A stretch of DNA of 64,000 bases from Aplysia californica (lineage: Eukaryota; Mollusca; Gastropoda; Aplysiida; Aplysiidae), in the NCBI RefSeq assembly GCF_000002075.1, contig NW_004797659.1:560422-624421 (forward strand), given 5' to 3'. Below are positions 56,280-64,000 of the stretch, one piece after another (positions within the stretch are counted from its first letter, which is position 1; each line of letters begins with the position of its first letter). A program made the translations under genes and the position numbers. The notes below the pieces were generated by a model, which saw nothing but the letters and a program-made list of their open reading frames with translations, did not search any database and was not told the DNA's origin.

Positions 56280-56600
56280 ATTTAGAAGATCTAGAATCTA
56301 GATCTAGTATCTAGATAACTTGGTGCTTTTTCGGTAGTTCTCAACTGCGGGGAGGGAACTAGGCCTACCGAAAAAGCTCCGATATCTTGATTGCTAGATC
56401 TAGATCTAAATCTAGATTCTTCTATAGATTCTCTATCTAGATTCTAGATCTAGATCTAGATATTAGATATCTAGAGTTTAGATATCTAGAGTTTATATCT
56501 AAAGATAGATTCTATGGGCTATTACCTTGGCTATCTAGAATCTAAAGATCACTAGATTCTGGATAGACTATCTAGATCTAGATTCTAGATCTTCTAAATT
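56280..56600. repeat. hexamer array between the palindrome arms
   Basis: CTAGATCTAGAT-type runs mixed with TAGATATCTAGAG; followed by block Y (56595-56700). Confidence 0.85.
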
Positions 56601-56710
56601 CCCTCCCACAATGGCCCTCATGAAAACAGACGGGACCGCAATTGTACAGGAGTGCCTCTAGATCCAGATCTTCCAAAACATCTTGTTCTGGATCAGCAGA
56701 GCTCTTCAGC

Positions 56711-57466
56711 ACGCTAATTTGTACGTTTCTGACCGAAATTCAGAAAGGGTGGAGGGTTTTCTGTTCCAAAAGTTCGCCAACTGCACAGCTTTCTCAAACA
56801 TATTACATTGCTCATATGACCTTAGCAGTTGCGAGCGCCGTAAAACCTTATACTATACTATACTAAACATACTATATCAAAATTGAAAAAACAATTTTAA
56901 AAAACAAACAACATTATGTCCCACATCAATCTAATTATTGGAGTGACTGATACATTTATTTAGCGCCAGCGCTAATCGCAAAGCGGCGTCGCAAATAGGC
57001 AGTTCCTTTTTTAAAAAATCAAAATGCCCCCCCAAATTTTACTCTAGATCTAGATTCTAGACCTACAAGAACATAATTAGATCTAGGGCTGGCTTGACAG
57101 TACTTGAATTCTACGACTTCAGCGTAGCAGAAGTTTGGGAAATTAAAACATGATGCCTTGTCTTGGCCTTGGCAACGTTGTTGCCATAGTATAGAGACTA
57201 GATCTAAATCTATAGATACTAAGATAGATCTAAAATACAACATAATTACATATATATATATACCGCTAACTTAGAAAATTACAATCTATAGTCTATATCT
57301 GCTCAGTACCTAGACCTAGAATCTACATCTAGTTTTGAGAAATATGACGTGAAGAATTTCAAGTTTCACAAAATGTCAAGGATTTTGGAATAGCCTAGAT
57401 CTAGATCTAGATTTAGATCTAGGCCTAGTGATTTTAAAGAGCAGGTAGAGCATTTGGTTTTTGTCA
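56711..57466 (+). repeat. tandem complex repeat unit X, copy 3
   Basis: Shortened copy. A minus-strand fragment of the TTTTACGGC family (about 56818-56860) is inserted after TTCTCAAACATATT, near a CTATACTATACTA tract. Confidence 0.85.
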
Positions 57467-57470
57467 TAGC

Positions 57471-58722
57471 CGGCGTGTCCCCATTTACATGTACAATCTC
57501 TGAACCCCCATCCTGCTTCCCACTAGCTCTAGCATTCTAAAAACCACCATTCTGTCTCGAAAAGTTGGCTACTATTTCGTCTGTTGATCCGCGCTTTTCA
57601 CGCGCCTTAAGTCTATGTCTTAGAGTGGGTGGCATCACTTCCGTTTATATGGGTGACACTACTTCCGCAAAATGAAGTATTAATTAGTGTAAGATCTTTG
57701 CTTGTGCCGGAAATACGCACGAAAAAAAAAATTTATTAAAAAAACATATTACGTTATACAGACAGAAGAAGGTAATTTCCAATGCAAAACAAGTTTACAA
57801 GTCTTTCATTCTCTAATACAATATTATTTTAGGCATGATAATTACTGCTCTGCTAACCCACGTGCTTTTAGCGAAACGATACAAACAAATCAAGCTTTTG
57901 TAAGATTTTATGTGTACACAGTGGCCAATGACGTAGTGTTTACACAAAGAGCGATGACGTGTGTGTGTACTCATTGAATGATGACGTATATGTGTACTCA
58001 TTGAATGGTGACGTAGTATCTACACAAAGAACGCTGACGTTGTTGATATAGGTGTACTCATCGAATGATGACGTAGGTGCGTAGACAAAGAACGATGACG
58101 TAGTTGGTCCCGTAAAGGGGAATAACTAGCAGGCTGCCATTTCTTAATTTCATTGTTATGTCCCTTGTTTTTGGCGGTCTAATATTCGCTTTTTTCTTTT
58201 CAATTTTTTCATTGTTATGCCCCTTGTTTTCACGTTTTATTATTCGCTTTTTTTCTTTTCAATTTATATTTTCGTAATTAAAATTATTTCAACCTCCAAG
58301 CGCTATAGCTTCATGAATTTTCCCGTAACCTCACCATCTAGACGAAATTACAAATTGTATAGATCGAGATCTAGAAGATCTAGATCTAGATCTAGATCTA
58401 GATCTAGATCTAGAGTAAGATCTTAAACTAATTCTTTGGTTTCGAAGTGACCAACCCATTTTCAAAGTTTGATGACGCGCTGCAATTTAAAATTCTTTGT
58501 TGACAGTTTGCTATCACTTTATCAGCTGAGTCCACATTCTGGCTTTGGCTGTACTAAAGACTTTAGGGAAGAATCTGATCTGGAATAAGCCAAACATCAT
58601 TAGATCTAGATCTAGATCTAGATCTAGATTCTAGATGTACACATCAAAGGAAGAAGCTTCGACGTTCGAAGCCGGGTAGGCCCTAACTGCTGACGGATCG
58701 GTGAAGTATTACTAGATCTAGA
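57471..58722. repeat. palindrome right arm, about 1.25 kb
   Basis: Inverse of 54990-56256 with a few percent differences by eye. Ends in AGTATTACTAGATC. Confidence 0.9.
57929..58102. promoter_or_regulatory. seven phased TGACGT motifs (CRE/ATF-half-site-like) as a 27-bp minisatellite
   Basis: TGACGT at 57929, 57955, 57982, 58009, 58035, 58069 and 58096: steps 26, 27, 27, 26, 34, 27. Most are followed by A (TGACGTA). Between them two spacer types occur, TTTACACAAAGAGCG-like and GTGTACTCATTGAATG-like. TGACGT is the core recognised by CREB/ATF-type bZIP proteins; that it is used here is inference. Confidence 0.7.
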
Positions 58723-58850
58723 TCTAGATCTAGATCTAGATTCTAGAATCTAGATCTAGATCTAGATCATTTTAATTCAATAAAGATTTAGATCTAGATC
58801 TAGATCTAGATCTTGATTCTAGATCTAGATCTAGATCTAGGTCTAAATAA
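58365..58850. repeat. (AGATCT)n arrays
   Basis: Blocks at 58365-58415, 58600-58640 and 58710-58850, up to about 55 bp without a break. Confidence 0.93.
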
Positions 58851-59223
58851 GAAACACATAAAAATTACTACAGGGGGTAGATCGAGTGTGATTTAGTGCA
58901 AAGCAAACGGGACTGCAATTGTACAGGAGTGCCGATCGCCGATCACATGTGTGTGCGGATCTAGATCTAGGAGCCATGTTGGTGACCAGGGTAAAATAGT
59001 AAAAGACGTTTTGGCAGTTTTACAAGCTTCATACATCGCATGTCTTTTTTCGTCACCTCCTTCATGTTTTTTTTCTGACTGTTCTTTGGCTTAGATCTAG
59101 GATCTAGGGCATCGTAGATCTAGAATCTAGATCTAGATCTATTTGTTTGCTAATTTCGTAATCAACACCCAAACATTCTCTCTCTCTCCCTCCCTCTCTC
59201 TCTCCGGCCGACCAACAACACAC
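58851..59223. other. edge of the repeat maze
   Basis: Holds a fragment of block Y (ACTGCAATTGTACAGGAGTG at 58911), single hexamer runs and a CT tract (59170-59205). No gene. Confidence 0.4.
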
Positions 59224-59309
59224 CTTAACCCAAACCCTAACATGAACCCTTACCCTGACCCAAATCGTAACCCTAACCCTAGGTCTAACCCTTACCCTAA
59301 CCCTAACTC
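59224..59309. repeat. degenerate interstitial telomere-like CCCTAA repeats
   Basis: About 14 units of CCCTAA and variants (CCCTTA, CCCAAA, CCCTGA). CCCTAA is the complement of TTAGGG, the usual animal telomere repeat. Its decay and position between single-copy sequences say it is internal, not a chromosome end. Confidence 0.85.
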
Positions 59310-59491
59310 TTGTATAGTTTGCTCAGTGGACCTTGTCGTGGTAAGTGCCGGCCCTCCGCGGAACTCCTCCCTGAAAATGTAGTTTTCTGAATACAGGGTC
59401 AGGGTGTCTTTTAAAAAAAGAGGACCCCATTAAAATAACTCGGTCATCTAGACATTATAATTTCAATAAAACTTCGAACAAATAAAATTCT

Positions 59492-59961
59492 GATGCTCTC
59501 GTGGTCTAGAGGTTACGGTGTTCTCCTCTCATTCAATACGTCCCACATTCGAAACCTGACAGCGACAGAAATTTTCTAAGTTTTTTCTAAAATCTTTTTC
59601 CTTTCCCCTCCTTTGACCTGCTCTCTAACCATGTTCTGTCGTCTGTTTTCGTCATCACTTTTGCCCCCCCCCCCTAATTCCCCCTCCTCTGGGCTCCTGC
59701 ACTCTTTTTGTTACCTTTCTACTGCTTCTTGCTCCTTCCTACTGCTGTCTTTCAGCCATACCTGCGATCTTATGTCTTATGGTAGGTATAAAGATCAAAG
59801 ACACGGTCAACTCGGATAAGGGAGAAAAATCTCAAAGATCCCATGTTGTTTAAGTTTTACACTTTAAAGATCCCTTGATGGTCCAATATCGATAAGAGTA
59901 GGCTTCGGCCACCACCTGGGCAAAATTCAAAATTAATAATTCCTATCAAACTGAAAATGTT
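59492..59961 (+). mobile_element. tRNA-derived SINE, family S1, copy 2
   Basis: Head with CTCGTGGTCTAGAGGTTACG (A box) and CACATTCGAAACCTGACAG (weak B box), C/T-rich body, then TTAAAGATCCCTTGATGG and TCGATAAGAGTAGGCTTCG. See 4186-4640. Confidence 0.75.
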
Positions 59962-60283
59962 TAATGTAGGGACGTCAAATCTGTAAATATAATACAGGAA
60001 GAAAATCATGGTTTGTCATACATTGACTCCTGTAACGTACCCATGGTTTAATTTTTTTTTTCCAAGTTTTGTTGAAACCAGTCAAAAGATGACCGAGTTA
60101 AACAGCCCTTTAAATGGGCCCTCGCTTTTTTTAGACACCTGTTACTATCTCTCTGTTGCAAAAATGATAATGATTAGATTAAAATGTGTTAAATATACTG
60201 AGATAGATTTATACAATAAACAAACCTGATGATGGTTACCTAATGTTTCTCTTTATGACATGGTTTTTATTGTTTCATTACAG

Positions 60284-61173
60284 TGGGGAGATATTTGCTC
60301 ACAAGACAAACGTGTGTGCCTCAGTGACAGAGACCTGGTCTATCTCCTGGACACGAGGAGAGAGCAAAGGTCAACCAGAAACTGGAGGAGGGTGAGGAAC
60401 CGGGAAACAGAATTTTTACTGAAACGACAGACTTTAGCGAGACATAAAGGGAAAAAAAGACAAACTACAGTGGAGTCCGCTGAAACCAAACACGGTTCAT
60501 CCGATAATCAAATGGCGGTAAACTTTTATAAAATAATATCTCTGATTTTTTTCTTCAGTTGAACCAGATATCAGGCTGAAGTCTCATCACTACGAATGAC
60601 AAAGTACAGAGAGCTATTTTAGGAGCTGTTATGCTGATGACGAGGGACGTTCTAAACTATCTATGCATAAGATGTTATGGGTGTGATCTATCAGGGGGAA
60701 CTAGGCTCCTTGAAAACCTGTCTTCCTGTCATTGCCGCATTGTTGGTGTTTGTTTATTTACATGTTTTTGCTGTGATAATAGATTGATATAGTTGGTGTA
60801 ACACACAATTCTATACTGGAAATACTATTTGAAATAGAGTCATGCCTTTTAAGGCTCATTGAGAAAGTTGACTTCAGATGGATGTCTCTATAAAACTAAT
60901 AAAATTAGGACCATAGGCCTACTTTTGATTATTTCTGATGTGAGGAAATTGCATTCTCTGTCCCCAGCTGTTTCCATCTGTACTTTCTACCTGTGCTGAA
61001 AGTGGCTTGAAAGAGCATCAAAACTGGTCCCTCACACCGGTGGAGCAACTGGCTGTTGCTATGGAGAGAAGCTTTCTACGTAAAACATCATCTTTTTCCG
61101 AGTTGAACATTCCAAAGTAAACCATGGTCTTGTTCTTGTTTAGTGTGTGTTTGTGTGTGTGTACTTAATCATA

Positions 61174-61233
<60 letters not shown>

Positions 61234-62727
61234 CATTGTAGTTGTGTCTGTTACCATAGCTAGCTGTTGACTGTGAATTTATTGAATACATAAAAATGTA
61301 TGTAGAAGGTTTGGAGGGGGGTTACTTGGCCAGTACTTACTTGGCCAGTACCCACCATCTTGACCCACCTTGTGGGTAGAGTCTGTTTCTTGTTTTGAAA
61401 AGTTGGCAGCTTTGTAAATGGAGAGTCGTGGCTTGTGACTGCGATGTGTGTGTCCTTTAAATCATCCTTCTTTTTTTCAATTTTTGTTCTTTCTTGAAAA
61501 CAGAATTCCTGCTGGCCCAGCCACTGGAAGTGACGGTGTTTCTGAAAACTTGCACAATGGGCGTGGTAAGGAAGTGAAATTTCTTTTTGTGCCATTAGGA
61601 AAAGGTTAAAGGGATGAAATCCCTAAAATTATTTCAATCAGGATTGATGTAATATTTTTTATGTCCCTTTAATATGTTGTGTCCCTCTTCTCATCTGTGA
61701 CCACTCACACAATGTTCTTGTCCCGGCCGCCCTTCAACACAGTGGTCCAGTGGTCGACTTTTCTTTATCTTCTCCCTCTACACCTATGTTGACTCATTCC
61801 ATACATTACCGACGTCTGTGCTCTCATGGTTCTGTTCTTTGCCGCAGATTCTATCTATTCTATCAGGCCACCTTGTGAACGAGTTTTAGCTGGTAACGTC
61901 AAAGGTTCTCTATATACACGATCTTTGGTAGCGTTCCACAATGATTTTTAACGTACATTTGGTGGCCTTAGAAAACCTCTGATATGTCACCTTGTTCAAT
62001 ATCGAGCACCAGGCGGAAAATAATAAATTTCCAACCAATGGAAATTTTTTAAATAAAAACAATGCCAAGCAGTATTCATTATCATTCTTTCAAAATCTAC
62101 AAGATTTTATCAAAATAATGTTTTGAAATGTTAATTTAGATAACATATATATTTAGGTTCTCGCTCAATAAATTAGAAATTTTCATGTCAATTTTTAATT
62201 AAAGTTTTGTCTTTTGTAAGCTCGTTATCTTGAAAATTTTGTACAACAAAAAACAGATAGAGCTTAAAGAAAGTGAAAATTGGACAGAGTGGAAAGTTAC
62301 AGATCAGAAAATGCTCCTTGCTTCAGAAAGTGATTTTCCCATTTCCCTCTTGGTTTCCCTTTGCCACCACTATTTGTGTTTCTCTTTCTGCTGGGCTGAT
62401 ATTTGCTCCAATCAAGTCATTGATGCTCTAGCTGTTCCCGTCTTTTTCTTGGTCTTCCCCTTCCTCTGTTTTCTGATACCTTTCTTCGGATAATTATTTT
62501 ATACAGAGCTTCTGTGTTTTTGTGAGCCAAAATAAGTGAGCTTTGTGATCTAATTAAATCTATAAATAAACAGTTCTTTATCTGGAGCTTTTTCAAGATC
62601 CTCCGGTTGCATTATTTAGAATTATGTTTCTACGTATTTGTTTCATTTTTATTTTGTTTCAGATCCCAACAGTCGTCTGTACCTGAGTGCCAAAGAAATC
62701 TCGCCCTTCCTTGAGATACCGCCATAG
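60284..62727 (+). CDS. 3' end of an unrecognised gene, four in-phase exons
   Basis: Exons: 60284-60391, 60968-61116, 61504-61565, 62663-62727 (stop TAG 62725-62727). Acceptors CATTACAG, GTCCCCAG, GAAAACAG and TGTTTCAG; donors GG|GTGAGG, AA|GTAAAC and CGTG|GTAAGG. Phases 0, 2 and 1 match exactly, giving 127 residues. Readable parts: WGDICSQDKRVCLSDRDLVY, LTPVEQLAVAMERSFLRKTS, the junction SELNIPKIPAGPATG, and YLSAKEISPFLEIPP at the end. It is polar with several Pro turns; no membrane segment and no known catalytic motif was recognised. The first listed exon starts in phase 0 and lacks a start codon, so earlier exons must exist, perhaps left of the repeat maze. Part of it (last exon) is copied at 37149-37213. 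The function is unknown to me. Confidence 0.6.
61166..61232. repeat. (GT)n microsatellite
   Basis: About 50 bp of GT inside the second intron of the unrecognised gene. Confidence 0.96.
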
Positions 62728-63612
62728 TTCTCAACACTACACTCAACCATTCACCTAAGAAACGCGATTCTACAGACGGGGTGAGTAATTTTCGAGACTC
62801 GCGTGGAGACGTCTAGACAGCTGGGAGATGTAATCAACAAACTTTCACTGAAATATAGGGCAGGGTGGTGTCGCGGTCTCAAAATCAGCAATTTGTAAAG
62901 AGCTGTTTTTAATACAGGGCCCTAAGGGAAATTTGTTTTTAAATTAAGAGGTCAAATTTTTTTGGAAAAAATGATTTTTACTTCTTCCCAACAACTTCTA
63001 ACAGTAGAATTGTAAATCTTTAGCTATCCAGTCGTGGAAGAAAAGATTGTAAGATTGTAACAGTGTCGTTATTACATGAAGGACATTCCTTCTGCAGATG
63101 CACTGATCAGAAAATGCAAACATGGACGTTTTTATATTATTATTGTTATTGTTATCATTATTATTGTTATTTTCGTTAAAATTGTTATTATCATTATTAT
63201 TATTACTATTACAGTATAACACGGATATCTCGAATTCGTAAGGACCGACCTCGGAGTTTTGAGGGATTTGTAGTTCCAGGTATATCTTACAAAGAAAGAA
63301 GGAAAAAAAACGTGATTTCTAGTCTACTGTGTAGCACCTATCTGTTTTAGAGTGTATATTATTTTTATTAGTATTGTAATTTGTATTAGTATTATTAATT
63401 TTATTATTAGTATTATTGTTAGTGTTATAATTATTATTTTTATGATTGTCATAATCAGAATCATTATTATTACTAGATTCTTCTATTATTATTGTTATTA
63501 TTATTTTTTTTAAGTTATCGTTATTATCTTTATTATTATTATCATTGACATTATTTGCATTATTATCATTTTCATATTTATCTATATCATAGGCTAAATA
63601 AAAGATTACCCA
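61666..63612 (+). repeat. segmental duplication copy B
   Basis: Counterpart of 36146-38490. It lacks the LTR that abuts copy A, lacks about 50 bp found at 37380-37432, and has a shorter ATT array (63126-63215). Confidence 0.88.
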
Positions 63613-64000
63613 GGGCCCAAAGGGATATTTTTTTTATATTAAGGGGTCAAGATTTTTTTTAAAAATGTTATTTACTTCTTCCCAACAACTTCTAACAGTA
63701 GAAATGTAAATCTTTAGCTATCCGGTCGTGGAAGAAAAGATTGTAAGATTGTAACAGTGTCGTTATTACATGAAGGACATTCCTTCTGCAGATGCACTGA
63801 TGATCGTTAAACATGGACGTATGAACGGTTTTTATTATTATTATTATTTTTATCATTGTCATCATTATTATTGTTATTATCATTGCTATTATCATTATTA
63901 TTATTATTATTATCATTGCTATTATCATGATTATTATTATTATTATCATTGCTATTATCATGATTATTATTATTATTATCATTGCTATTATCATGATTAT
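63613..64000 (+). repeat. further partial copy of the duplicated segment (copy C)
   Basis: From GGGCCC at 63613 the sequence repeats that of 37448 onward and 62919 onward (CTTCCCAACAACTTCTAACA, GTCGTGGAAGAAAAGATTG, CCTTCTGCAGATGCACTGA) into an ATT array cut by the window end. It is a tandem duplication attached to copy B. Confidence 0.88.

Noticed and set aside
57929-58102. CRISPR array
   Set aside because: Repeat part is too short (6-8 bp) and spacers are of two related types; a eukaryotic minisatellite fits better.
59224-59309. A true chromosome end
   Set aside because: Only about 86 bp of degenerate units, followed by a SINE and gene exons.

Overview
This is non-bacterial, intron-bearing, AT-rich animal DNA: phase-consistent GT-AG exons, a mariner transposon, tRNA-derived SINEs, LINE debris, a Ty3/Gypsy LTR retrotransposon, foldback and MITE elements, and abundant microsatellites. 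The style (many gastropod-like short repeats, AGATCT-type hexamer arrays, recognisable METTL24 and PECR homologues) suggests a marine invertebrate, most likely a mollusc. That placement is inference, not something a single sequence here proves. Three runs of N mark assembly gaps (21895-22749, 35952-36051, 53808-53907).

Layout. 1-5 kb: a Tc1/mariner-like transposase fragment, a decayed but complete-ended mariner (1336-2720), the first coding exon of a PECR-like short-chain dehydrogenase on the minus strand (3511-3622), and a tRNA-derived SINE. 5-15 kb: no coding sequence recognised; AT-rich, with weak minisatellites, two SINEs and a MITE; part may be 3' UTR of the next gene. 15.4-25 kb: the clearest gene, a METTL24-like membrane-anchored methyltransferase on the minus strand, nine coding exons, 343 residues, every junction in phase. 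Its introns carry many copies of a short repeat family plus other elements. 26-28.5 kb: repeats and microsatellites. 28578-33378: Ty3/Gypsy-type LTR retrotransposon with 207-bp LTRs and a 5-bp target duplication. 33.4-36 kb: hexamer repeats, poly-C and CA arrays, a gap, and the end of a second LTR. 36.1-39.6 kb: copy A of a segmental duplication and two candidate coding exons. 39.7-42.7 kb: a 21-bp (heptad-sized) minisatellite interrupted by a 941-bp pogo-like element. 43-51 kb: microsatellites, SINEs, a tandem array of about 175 bp, a second pogo-like element and a candidate terminal exon on the minus strand. 51.7-59.1 kb: a maze of direct and inverted repeats with (AGATCT)n blocks, including a palindrome with 1.25-kb arms that each carry a phased array of TGACGT motifs. 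59.2-64 kb: interstitial telomere-like repeats, a SINE, four in-phase exons ending an unrecognised gene (60284-62727), and copy B of the segmental duplication, itself partly tandemly duplicated at the window end.

The genes do not form a pathway that can be read from this window. What stands out is repeat architecture: the palindrome with phased TGACGT motifs, the strand-symmetric hexamer network, the heptad minisatellite, two pogo-like families with iterated subterminal motifs, and the segmental duplication in which one copy has lost a splice acceptor.
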